A stretch of 15,886 nucleotides of DNA from CAZIVO01 sp964542765 (GTDB lineage Bacteria; Planctomycetota; UBA1135; UBA2386), in assembly GCA_964542765.1 (NCBI GenBank), contig CAZIVO010000089.1, positions 1 through 15,886 of the forward strand. The letters run 5' to 3'. The notes below the pieces were generated by a model. It ran no database searches and had not been told where the DNA came from. It saw nothing but the letters and a program-made list of their open reading frames with translations. Below, piece by piece: positions 1 to 7,700 of this stretch. The translations under genes were made by a program, and so were the position numbers. Every line of letters starts with the position of its first letter. Positions within the stretch are counted from its first letter, which is position 1.

Positions 1-39
1 GCCGCGCCGGCTGCCATTGCGAGGAATTTTAAAAGCTAA
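1..39 (+). CDS. Possible 3' end of an upstream gene (partial)
   Basis: Reading from base 1 gives twelve codons, AAPAAIARNFKS, and a TAA stop at 37-39. The next gene starts 22 bases later on the same strand. In the 2-oxoacid:ferredoxin oxidoreductase family the alpha subunit gene normally lies directly upstream of the beta gene, so this may be the end of korA. That is inference from gene order: the fragment is too short to identify by sequence, and another frame also closes nearby with a TAA at 30-32. Confidence 0.3.
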   Translation, partial: AAPAAIARNFKS

Positions 40-61
40 GAATCATCAGCACAACAGACCC

Positions 62-949
62 ATGAGCACGACACAAGAACTCCAACTCAAACCGAAGGAC
101 TACAAGAGCAAGATCAACCCCGACTGGTGCCCTGGTTGCGGTGACTTCGGGGTCCTGAATGGCCTGCAGCGCGCCTGTGCCGAACTCGGCATTCCGCCGC
201 ACATGATCCTCAATGTCAGCGGAATTGGGTGCTCGTCGAACTTCCCAGGTTATTTCAAGGCCTATGGGATGCACACTCTGCACGGACGATCTCTGGCTTA
301 TGCGACCGGCGCCCAGCTCGTGAATCATGAGCTGACGGTTATTTGTACTGGTGGCGACGGCGATGGTTATGGCATCGGCGGCAATCACTTCACGCATATT
401 GCTCGGCGCAATGTAGACCTGACCTATATCGTCATGAACAACCAGATCTACGGCTTGACGACGGGGCAGATTTCGCCGACGAGCCGACCGGGCATGAAGA
501 CCAAGAGCACGCCCTTTGGCAACATCGAGACGCCGATCAATCCGATCACGGCGGCAATCATGAACGGCGCGACTTTTGTCGCCCGTGGTTACAGTGCTGA
601 TGGAAAGCAACTGGCAGGGTTGATGAAGCAGGCCATCGAGCACCGTGGCTTTGCGCTGATCGATGTGTTCAGCCCGTGCGTGACCTTCAACAAGGACAAC
701 ACCTACGACTTCTTCAAGGCCCGGGTGAAGAAGCTCGAGGACGAGGGGCACGATTCCTCGGATTGGAAGGCTGCTTGCGAGAAGGCGATGGAGTGGGGTG
801 ATTCGATCTACACCGGTATCTTCCTGCAGCGCGAGGCTCCGACGCTCGGCGATCTCGACCCGGTTCTGGCTGAGGGTGGGCCGATGGTCCATCGGCCCCT
901 GGCGATCCCCGAGGAGAAGGGTCAGCGGGTCATCGAGCGGATGTGCTGA
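62..949 (+). CDS. korB: 2-oxoacid:ferredoxin oxidoreductase, beta subunit
   Basis: This 295-residue protein is the thiamine pyrophosphate-binding beta subunit of a 2-oxoacid:ferredoxin oxidoreductase, most likely the 2-oxoglutarate enzyme, which makes succinyl-CoA and reduced ferredoxin in the cytoplasm. Visible motifs are DWCPGCG (C23, C26), GIGCSS (C57), the TPP/Mg2+ signature GDGDGYGIGGNH at 98-109 followed by MNNQIYGLTTGQ at 125-136, and SPCVTFN (C206). These four cysteines are in places typical of the family's cluster ligands. The length is usual for KorB. I chose the ATG at 62. An in-frame TTG at 17 would add 15 residues that do not look conserved, and neither start has a strong ribosome-binding site. 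The alpha subunit should lie just outside the window. The exact 2-oxoacid (2-oxoglutarate rather than pyruvate or a branched-chain acid) is inferred from overall resemblance. Confidence 0.9.
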   Translation: MSTTQELQLKPKDYKSKINPDWCPGCGDFGVLNGLQRACAELGIPPHMILNVSGIGCSSNFPGYFKAYGMHTLHGRSLAYATGAQLVNHELTVICTGGDGDGYGIGGNHFTHIARRNVDLTYIVMNNQIYGLTTGQISPTSRPGMKTKSTPFGNIETPINPITAAIMNGATFVARGYSADGKQLAGLMKQAIEHRGFALIDVFSPCVTFNKDNTYDFFKARVKKLEDEGHDSSDWKAACEKAMEWGDSIYTGIFLQREAPTLGDLDPVLAEGGPMVHRPLAIPEEKGQRVIERMC

Positions 950-967
950 GCCTGTGGTTGGCTCGGC
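945..967 (+). terminator. Hairpin overlapping the korB stop codon
   Basis: GCTGAGCC (945-952) can pair with GGCTCGGC (960-967) across a 7-base loop, giving an 8-bp stem with one G-T wobble. The arm contains the korB TGA stop. No clean T-run follows (the next bases are GCTTATCGATGTTT), so it is only a weak candidate for a transcription terminator or a 3'-end stabilising hairpin. Confidence 0.3.
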
Positions 968-1049
968 GCTTATCGATGTTTGCGTCACGAGCCAGCCTGA
1001 GCTTGGCGTTGCGATGGATAAGCAGGCCTGCGCCAGATTCGTGCCGTAG

Positions 1050-1985
1050 ATGTCAGGCGACCCCCATGATCATGGAGAGTCCGGTGCGGGGGACCGCGTG
1101 CTACCGGCACTGTTTGCGCTCGCACGGCGCGTGTGGGCTGACCGCGCGGACGTGCGCGCACGGTTCGTGGATGTCGAAGGGCTCGACTACTGGATCTGGT
1201 TCATGTCGGAGGCGTCCGCCGACTACCCGGAGCTCGACGAACTCGTGCCCTTGCCTCCGGCCACGCTCGTGGATCGGGTCGTGGGCTACGACGCGACGGG
1301 TGTGTTCTTCCGCAGTTCGGGGCTGTCGGACGCATGTTACATGTTCGAGCGGTTCGAAGAGGGCGGCCTCGAAATGGCGGGCGCGGACACGATCCTCGAC
1401 TTCGGTTGCGGTTGCGGCCGGCTGATCCGCTACTTCGCGCGGTTTGCCGACACGTGTAGGCTGGTTGGCGTCGATCCTGACCGTTTGGCGATCGAATGGT
1501 GTCGCGCGCATCTCGACTTCGCGACCTTCGAGGTGACCGCTGCCAAACCGCCGACGTTGTTTGCCGATGGACTGTTCGACGGGGTCTACGCACTGTCGGT
1601 GTTCTCGCATCTTCCCGAGGCACTGCACCGCGCATGGCTCGAAGAGTTACACCGCATCACACGACCCGGGGGAACCGTTGTGCTCACGACCCAGGGCCGG
1701 TACTGCGCCGACGAGTTCCTTGCCAGCACGGCACCGAGTGACATGCCCACGGCGGAACAGTTGCGTGGGGATCTTCCCGAACTCGAGGACCGCGGCTACC
1801 TGTACTACAGCTACGACTTCGAGATCGAGTCGCTGCCGGCGATCGCCGCACGCGAGGAACTCTACGGGATGACGTTCATCCTGCCGGAATACGTGCGCAC
1901 ACACTGGACCGACCTGTTCGAACTCGTCGCGCTGCACGAGGCGCCGAAGAAGTGGCAGGACTTCGTGGTGCTACGTCGTCGCTGA
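1050..1985 (+). CDS. Class I SAM-dependent methyltransferase, substrate unknown
   Basis: The 311-residue product is a soluble class I (Rossmann-fold) methyltransferase. Motif I is ILDFGCGCGR at 115-124. The acidic ribose-binding motif is VGVDPDR at 139-145. FDGVYALSVFSHLPE lies at 176-190, and the post-motif strand PGGTVVLTT at 206-214. About 110 residues precede the fold and a roughly 95-residue tail rich in aromatic residues (YLYYSYDF around 250-257) follows it; these probably form the substrate pocket, but I cannot name the substrate. The start is uncertain: the ATG at 1050 lacks a clear ribosome-binding site, and a GTG at 1098 is possible. The five 60-base rows I counted here are 65-75% GC, against 57-67% in three rows sampled from other genes. 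That hints at a different origin but is weak evidence. It faces bolA tail to tail. Confidence 0.85.
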   Translation: MSGDPHDHGESGAGDRVLPALFALARRVWADRADVRARFVDVEGLDYWIWFMSEASADYPELDELVPLPPATLVDRVVGYDATGVFFRSSGLSDACYMFERFEEGGLEMAGADTILDFGCGCGRLIRYFARFADTCRLVGVDPDRLAIEWCRAHLDFATFEVTAAKPPTLFADGLFDGVYALSVFSHLPEALHRAWLEELHRITRPGGTVVLTTQGRYCADEFLASTAPSDMPTAEQLRGDLPELEDRGYLYYSYDFEIESLPAIAAREELYGMTFILPEYVRTHWTDLFELVALHEAPKKWQDFVVLRRR

Positions 1986-2003
1986 TCCGACGGCTCAGCG
2001 ACG
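1977..2003 (+). terminator. Perfect 9-bp hairpin across the methyltransferase stop codon
   Basis: CGTCGCTGA (1977-1985) and TCAGCGACG (1995-2003) are exact reverse complements separated by a 9-base loop. The left arm ends in the methyltransferase TGA stop. The hairpin opens the 89-base gap between two convergent genes, where a terminator is expected. The nearest T-rich stretch (AATTTT, 2014-2019) begins ten bases past the stem, so it is not a textbook intrinsic terminator on the plus strand. No T-run lies on the minus-strand side either. Confidence 0.4.
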
Positions 2004-2074
2004 TGTGCGCGGCAGGAATTTTCCGAGGTGGGCGACGATGTCCGGGTGCTCGACTGCAAGCAGTGGCGACTCGG

Positions 2075-2413
2075 TCAGTGTGAGCAGGGGGGGGACTCAC
2101 GAGTCTCCCCGCCGCGATCTGCCCATTCTTGTGGCGTCAGGGTTTCGATGCTCAAGGCGTGTATGGCCTCCATGCCCTCACCCAGTGCTTTATAGATGGC
2201 CCGGTGCCGCATCACCGGCAGCATGCCGTCGAAGCTCGTGCTGACGACTACCACCTTGAAGTGGCTTTCGGCTTCGGCGGGTGCGGAGTGGCCTTGACTC
2301 TCGTTGATGACATCGAGATGGACTGGCTGCAGCGTGGCCTCGATGCGTTCGGTGACCATCTGCTGAACTGGCCCGCTGGTAGGTTTCGCCGAATCTGTTC
2401 GTGGATCGGTCAT
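2075..2413 (-). CDS. bolA: BolA/IbaG-family protein
   Basis: The 112-residue cytoplasmic protein has the BolA fold signatures: INESQGHS at 36-43, ESHFKVVVVS at 49-58, VMRHRAIY at 67-74 and IHALSIETLTPQEW at 84-97. In BolA proteins that pair with CGFS glutaredoxins, the invariant His of the HALS-type motif (here H85) and a residue in the loop near H42 help hold a shared [2Fe-2S] cluster. Its ATG shares one base with the stop of the upstream glutaredoxin gene (TGATG), which supports both this start and translational coupling. The family usually ends soon after TPQEW. Here 15 more residues follow, encoded partly by a run of eight C on the coding strand, a possible slippage site that would alter only the tail. 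The likely role is iron-sulfur cluster trafficking or iron/redox sensing with the neighbour. Assignment to BolA proper rather than IbaG is not certain. Confidence 0.9.
   Translation of the reverse strand: MTDPRTDSAKPTSGPVQQMVTERIEATLQPVHLDVINESQGHSAPAEAESHFKVVVVSTSFDGMLPVMRHRAIYKALGEGMEAIHALSIETLTPQEWADRGGETRESPPCSH
2087..2094. repeat. Eight-base G homopolymer (C8 on the bolA coding strand)
   Basis: Eight consecutive G on the plus strand encode the Ser-Pro-Pro-Cys part of the BolA C-terminus. Next to it, GGGGACTC (2091-2098) and GAGTCTCCCC (2101-2110) form an imperfect inverted repeat. Such tracts are prone to replication slippage and to sequencing length errors. Only the last few residues of BolA would be affected. 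Confidence 0.85.
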
Positions 2414-3021
2414 CAGGACGGTTGATTGGGATTGTCGATGCTGAAACCTTGCCCGGTGTCGCCTGAGTGGTCGAGCTTGAGCCCGTTCGCGCGCTGTGCA
2501 CTGAATGGGTCGATGGCGATCCGGACACCGTTGGATTCGATGATGAGATCGTTTTGCTGCTGTGGGCCGATCGTCATCCCGTGCTGGAATTGTTTGTTGA
2601 TGGAGAGGCGGATCATGTCATTGCCGGCCGCCGGCAGGGCGGCCAGAAGGGCCCCCGCGGCACTGTCGGTGATGGTGATCTCGGGTGACTCGACTTCCGG
2701 AATCTCGATGCCGAGCAATTTGTGTAGTTCTCCGGACGCACTCATGTCAGTGACGATGTCACACCCGCCGACGAAGTTGGCATCGATGTAGAGTTGCGGG
2801 ATGGTTGGCCAGTCGGTGTATTCCCTGACGCCTTGATGAATATCGGGCCGTGACAGGACATCGACGGTATGGAATTCTTCAATGAGGTCATCGAGGATGC
2901 CGACCACCCTTGCAGAGAATCCGCATTGAGGGAAATGCCGTGACCCTTTCATGAACAGGGTGACGCGGTTGTCCTTGATCAGAGCTTCGATCTCATTGCG
3001 CAGTTCGGTGTCGAGTGTCAT
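2413..3021 (-). CDS. grxD: CGFS monothiol glutaredoxin fused to a cysteine-free IscA/A-type-like domain
   Basis: The 202-residue protein has two parts. Residues 1-105 are a Grx4-class monothiol glutaredoxin: LFMKGS (K25 of the glutathione site), FPQCGFS with active-site C33, WPTIPQLY with the cis-Pro at P75, and GGCDIV at 85-90. Such proteins bridge a glutathione-ligated [2Fe-2S] cluster and pass it on, often with BolA. Residues 113-198 resemble the HesB/IscA fold (ITITDSAAGALL, a D-x-x-I-E-S-N-G-V-R-I-A-I-D strand pair, and GFSIDNPN near the end) but contain no cysteine, so the usual three cluster ligands are absent. This recalls the degenerate A-type domain of NfuA, which docks targets. I chose the ATG at 3021 because the product then begins exactly where Grx4 homologues do (MTLDTELRNEIEALIK). 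A GTG at 3087 would add 22 unlikely residues. Its stop overlaps the bolA start by one base. Confidence 0.88.
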   Translation of the reverse strand: MTLDTELRNEIEALIKDNRVTLFMKGSRHFPQCGFSARVVGILDDLIEEFHTVDVLSRPDIHQGVREYTDWPTIPQLYIDANFVGGCDIVTDMSASGELHKLLGIEIPEVESPEITITDSAAGALLAALPAAGNDMIRLSINKQFQHGMTIGPQQQNDLIIESNGVRIAIDPFSAQRANGLKLDHSGDTGQGFSIDNPNQPS

Positions 3022-3133
3022 TTGATTTCTTGTGGTTGTGGGCTCGATCTGGGTAGCCAGCTGAGGTGGTGAAGATGGGATGGCCACATGTTGATATGGC
3101 TGTTCCGTGAGGTTTTGGCGTCAGGGTTGTAGT

Positions 3134-4750
3134 TTACCGAAGCGGACTCTTATCAGAGGTCTTCTTCCGGGCACTCTTTTTTCTCTCTGTTTGCTTGTTC
3201 TTGCGTGTGGGGCGCAATTCGGGATCCCCCGGGACTGGTTTCCGGGGATCGGGTTCTTCGAGTTCGGTCTGGAGCCGCACGATCTCCGCTTTCAGCTTGC
3301 TGGTGATGTTGGCATAAGCAGGATCGCCGTACCGGCTGTCCATCTCATCGGGATCCTTCATGAGGTCGAAGAGTTCCCACTCGCCGACCCGGTAGTAGTG
3401 GATCAGCTTGTGTGTGCTGGTCCTGACCCCGTAGTGCTTGGCGACGCTGTGGGCGCCTGGGAATTCGTAGTAGTGGTAGTAGAAAGACTCCCGCCAGTCG
3501 CTGGGCGTATTTCCCCTCATCAAGGAGGCGAAGCTGCGGCCCTGCATATCGGATGGGGTTTGATCGGCCATGCCGGCGATATCGAGGAAGGTTTCCGCGA
3601 AGTCGACGTTCGACACCATGTCCGCATTGACCGTGCCGGGCTTCACCACACCAGGCCAGCGTACGATGAAGGGCATGAGCAGGGATTCTTCGTACATCCA
3701 GCGCTTGTCGTACCAGCCGTGGTCGCCCAGATACCAGCCCTGGTCGGATGAGTAGATCACCACGGTGTTCTCGGCCAGACCGGTATCATCGAGATACTTC
3801 AGGACCCGCCCTATATTGTCATCGACCGACGCCACGCAGCGCAGGTAGTCCTTGACGTAGCGCTGGTACTTCCAGCGGGTGAGATCCTTTCCCTGGAGAT
3901 GGGCTCGCTCGAAGGCGGCGTTCTTGGGTCCGTAAGCTGCATTCCAGGCTTCCAGTTGCTCTTTGGTCAGGTTCGTTGGCGCCGTCAGCTTGAGGTCCTT
4001 TTCGGAAAGGTGCCCGGCAACGGTCATCGCTTGGTTGCGGGCGGGGCTCGCACGGCCGGACCAGTCGTCGAAGAGGGTTGGCGGCTCAGGGATCGTCACC
4101 CCATCGTACATGGATAGATACTTCGGTCCGGGCTGCCAGTTTCTGTGTGGTGCCTTGTGCTGATACATGAGCATGAAGGGCTTGTCCTGGTCGCGATCGG
4201 TCTTCAGCCATCGCAGCGCCAGATCGGTGATGATCTCGGTCGTGTAGCCGACGTGTTTGTTGGTGCCGTCGGCTGTTTTCATCGGCGGGTTGTAGTAGGG
4301 CCCCTGGCCCTTGAGGACTTCCCAGTAGTCGAAGCCGGTAGGGTCGCTGGAGAGGTGCCATTTGCCGATCATCGCAGTCTGGTAGCCGCCCTTCTGCAGG
4401 ATCTTGGGGAAGGTCATCTGGCTACCGTCGAAGCGGTTGCCATTGCGGAAGAAGCCATTCTTGTGGCTGTATTTTCCGGTCAGGATGCATGCCCGGCTCG
4501 GCCCACAGATCGAGTTGGTGACCAGGCAGCGGTCGAAGCGCATGCCTTCGGTGGCCAGTCGATCGATGTTCGGGGTCTTGTTGACCTTGGACCCGTAGGC
4601 ACTGATGGCGTGGGCGGCGTGATCATCGGTGAAGATGAAGATGATGTTGGGTCGCTGGGACGCTGCCTTGGACTGAGCGTGTGCGTGGCAGATGGGAATC
4701 CAGGCGAAGGATATCAAGGCGAGGAAACTCGGGATCGTGAGGAGGCGCAT
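3134..4750 (-). CDS. Secreted S1-family (formylglycine) sulfatase
   Basis: The 538-residue exported sulfatase hydrolyses sulfate esters, probably on carbohydrates. A signal peptide occupies about residues 1-25 (hydrophobic LLTIPSFLALISFAW, cleavage near AHA-QS). The metal-site start is FTDDHAAH (DD about 42-43). The sulfatase signature is NSICGPSRACILTGKYSH, where C82 of C-G-P-S-R is the residue oxidised to formylglycine. GKWHL lies near 129-133 and the second metal site YSSDQGWYLGDHG near 332-344. The C-terminal part (VRTSTHKLIHYY ... WELFDLMKDPDE, about 441-470) is the usual sulfatase tail domain. Beyond about residue 500 is a strongly basic Lys/Arg-rich extension of some 35 residues, which is unusual. 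A GGAGA at 4757-4761 sits six bases before the ATG. The start follows the dehydrogenase-like gene by 20 bases, so the two are probably co-transcribed. It may belong near GlcNAc-6-sulfatase/mucin-desulfating enzymes, but the substrate is not proven. Confidence 0.93.
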   Translation of the reverse strand: MRLLTIPSFLALISFAWIPICHAHAQSKAASQRPNIIFIFTDDHAAHAISAYGSKVNKTPNIDRLATEGMRFDRCLVTNSICGPSRACILTGKYSHKNGFFRNGNRFDGSQMTFPKILQKGGYQTAMIGKWHLSSDPTGFDYWEVLKGQGPYYNPPMKTADGTNKHVGYTTEIITDLALRWLKTDRDQDKPFMLMYQHKAPHRNWQPGPKYLSMYDGVTIPEPPTLFDDWSGRASPARNQAMTVAGHLSEKDLKLTAPTNLTKEQLEAWNAAYGPKNAAFERAHLQGKDLTRWKYQRYVKDYLRCVASVDDNIGRVLKYLDDTGLAENTVVIYSSDQGWYLGDHGWYDKRWMYEESLLMPFIVRWPGVVKPGTVNADMVSNVDFAETFLDIAGMADQTPSDMQGRSFASLMRGNTPSDWRESFYYHYYEFPGAHSVAKHYGVRTSTHKLIHYYRVGEWELFDLMKDPDEMDSRYGDPAYANITSKLKAEIVRLQTELEEPDPRKPVPGDPELRPTRKNKQTERKKSARKKTSDKSPLR

Positions 4751-4770
4751 GGAGGTTCTCCGGAGGCTGA

Positions 4771-7700
4771 CTATTTACGGAAGGCTCTGTCGTTGCGGTC
4801 GCCACGCGACAGCAGGTAGGCGAGGAGATGCTTGAGTTCGTCGGGGTTGAGGGTGTTGATCAGGCCTGGCGGCATTTGTGAGACGGCCGAGGGTTCGATC
4901 GATTTGATCTGCGATCGTGCAATGCGCACGGGCTTGGCATTTGCGACCGGCGGGTAGACCTCGACGGATCCTCGATTGCCGCTGGCCTCGATGACGCGGC
5001 CGAAGACAGCGTCGCCATCATGTTTATTGACTACCGAGGCAGCATACTGGTCGGAGATCACCTTGCTTGGCTCGGCAATGGATTCCGCCAGATCTGCCAG
5101 TGTGAACTTGTTGCCCAGGCTCGTCAGGTCGGGGCCGATGCTGTCGCCTTCCCCATCGAAGCGGTGGCAGGCTGCACAGGAGGCAGCGTGAAAGAGATTG
5201 CGGCCGACGTCGTAGCTCAGTTTTCTCATGCCCTTTTCACCGAGGGTCACGATTTCTTGCGTTGTCCAGGCCTGGCCCGGCCCCTTCGGTGGTGTGACTG
5301 TCAGTGGCGATGCCGCCTTGACCTTTTCGCCGGTGACCTTTGCCAGAGCCGCGCGTTCGGCGCTGGTGCAGGTTGCCAGGGCTTCCTTGCGGATGTTGCG
5401 CAGGAATCCAGCATAGCTCGCGCCGCCAGGATGCTCGGCAGCCTCGTTCAGGAAGCGGAAGTACTGCTCGCGCTGTTTCATGGTCCAGCCATTGCGCGCA
5501 TTGCGCAGGATCAGCGCCAGCTGAATGCGCCATGCGGGAGGCATGTTATCCAGCATCTTCTGCACGGTGCCGCCGTACCTCGAGTTGCGGGTGATCAGCG
5601 AACTCCAGGCCGGTTGAATTTCGACGAAGTTCGTTTTCATCAGGGCGAGCGTCTTCTCGATGACGGAAGGTGCATTGAGATAAACGAGTATGCGGGCCAG
5701 TTCGGTGTTCAGTGGCTGATTCGAAGCCGGATAGATGGCGTCGAGATCGGCTGCGATCTTTTGCTGAGTTGATTTGGCGGGTCGCCCCATGCGTATGAAG
5801 GTCAGGGCATAAGCGCGTAGCAGGCCGAGTTGCTGTTGCGAGGTCAGGTCGTCTTGCTCAATGGCCTGGAGTGCACCGATCAGTTTCGGCCGGAGTTGTG
5901 GTGATCCCTGGCGCGCCAGCCCGATGAGTGCCGTGATCGCGGCCTGGGGCCGCGTTTCCGTCAGAGCACGATCGCTCCACTGCGCGACCGGTTGCGCTTC
6001 GATGGCCAGACGTGCGGCATAGCGAAGGAAGCGGTCGGGGTGGTTGATGTAGAGCCATGCTGTGTCGATGGCTTGAGGATCGACCTTGCCGTGAAACTTC
6101 TCGAGTGAGCGGCGCAGCGACCGCATGGCCGAGTCTCCGCTGTCGGTCGGGTTCGCGGGTGCGGTGGAACGAGATCCGGTATAGCGGATGCGATAGAGCT
6201 TGGATTGGAGTCCTCGCCCTCCGGTGGTGAAGTAGAAGTGGCCATCGTGACCGATGGCGGCGTCGGTCACCGGCAGGGGCGTGCCGGTGGCGAATTCTTC
6301 TTTCTTGCCGGTGTAGGAAGCTCCTCTTGGACTCAGATGGACCGCGTAGATCGTTCCGTAGGTCCAGTCGAGGGCGAACAGGGCGTGCTGATATTCCTGT
6401 GGGAACTTTGCTCCATGACCGAACAGAACTCCGGTGGGCGAACCCGGGCCGATATCGATGGCCGCAGGGAGGGAGTCTGGACAGTAGTCCGGCCACTTGC
6501 CGGTGCCGGCGCGCCAGCCGAACTCGGCTCCGCTGGCCGCGTGACAGATGCGGGTCGGGCGATACCAGGGCATGCCGAGGTCCCACTCCATGTCGGCATC
6601 GTAGGAGAACAGTTCACCTTCATGGTTAAGGGCGATGTCATACTCATTGCGAAAACCACTGGCGATGACTTCCCAGTGTTTGCCATCGGGTGAAACCTTG
6701 CAGATCCAACCGCCTGGAGCACGGCGACCCCGGGCGTGCCCTCTCGCATCCCACTGCCGCGGCAGAAGGAGGTCTTCGCCCCAGTTCGACGGTAGACGGC
6801 TGGAATCGAAAGGCGGGAGCTCGGTGTGGTTTCCCGCGCAGACGTAAAGAGATTTGCCATCGGGGGAGAGGATGACGGCATGCGGTCCATGTTCGCCGGC
6901 GCCCTTGAGTTTGGTGAGGAGTTCGATGGCGTCGAGTTCTCCATCCTTGTTGGAGTCACGGATCCGGTAGAGGCCGGAGCCGCCGCCGTTGGACATGGCA
7001 TAGAGGCTGTCGAAGGCCCAAAGCAGGCCTTGAGCTCCCTTGATCTCGACGCCGAGTTTCTCGATGGTCGTGGCCGATCCAGGCTTGTCGACTTCGGAAG
7101 GTTTGATGCGATAGATGCCATCTTTCTGATCGGCTGCGAAGAACTCGCCGTTCGGGCCGGCGGTGAGTGCGACCCATGACCCCATCGATTTCGGAACTTC
7201 GAAGACCACTTCCGCCTGGAAGCCGACGGGCACGGAGACTTCGCTGGCTGCCTTTGCCTCCTGTGGAACCCCTGGCTCGGCCGCTGAGTTGAAGGAGGCG
7301 AGCGTCACCGTGGTCGTCCAGGTCAGGCCGGCCTTGCCGACGGGGCCGATCTTGCTCGAATGTGCCCAGCCATCGTCCTTGAAGCTGGATTCCATCCAGT
7401 CGCGTGATGCCTTTGCCGAGGCTCTCCATGTCTCATCGCTGGCGATCTCCCTGGTGGCGCCGTTCTTCATCTCGATCTTGATCTGGGCCGCCAGACCGGC
7501 AGGTCCGCTCTCGTTCTGGCCGCGGATCGCGATGGTGTTGAGCCCCTGGACGAGTTGTTTTTTGATGTCGCTTGCGACCGGGGCCTCCCAGCCGTTGCTG
7601 TGCAAGACGCGCTTGCCGTTGACCCAGGCGATGAAGCGATTGTCGCAGGTCGCCTGGAGGAAGGCGGCCTTCACTTTCCCCTCGACCGTGAAACTGCGTC

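Noticed and set aside
29..988. 319-codon open frame on the minus strand opposite korB
   Set aside because: It mirrors a strongly conserved gene, shows no domain motif, and long antisense frames are expected at this GC content.
2413..2680. Functional IscA-type scaffold in the glutaredoxin fusion
   Set aside because: The domain contains no cysteine, so it cannot hold a cluster in the usual A-type way. I describe it as degenerate.
4145..4819. 224-codon plus-strand frame opposite the sulfatase start
   Set aside because: The sulfatase catalytic signature lies in the minus frame. The plus frame is a shadow, with Gly/Val-rich composition typical of reversed coding sequence.
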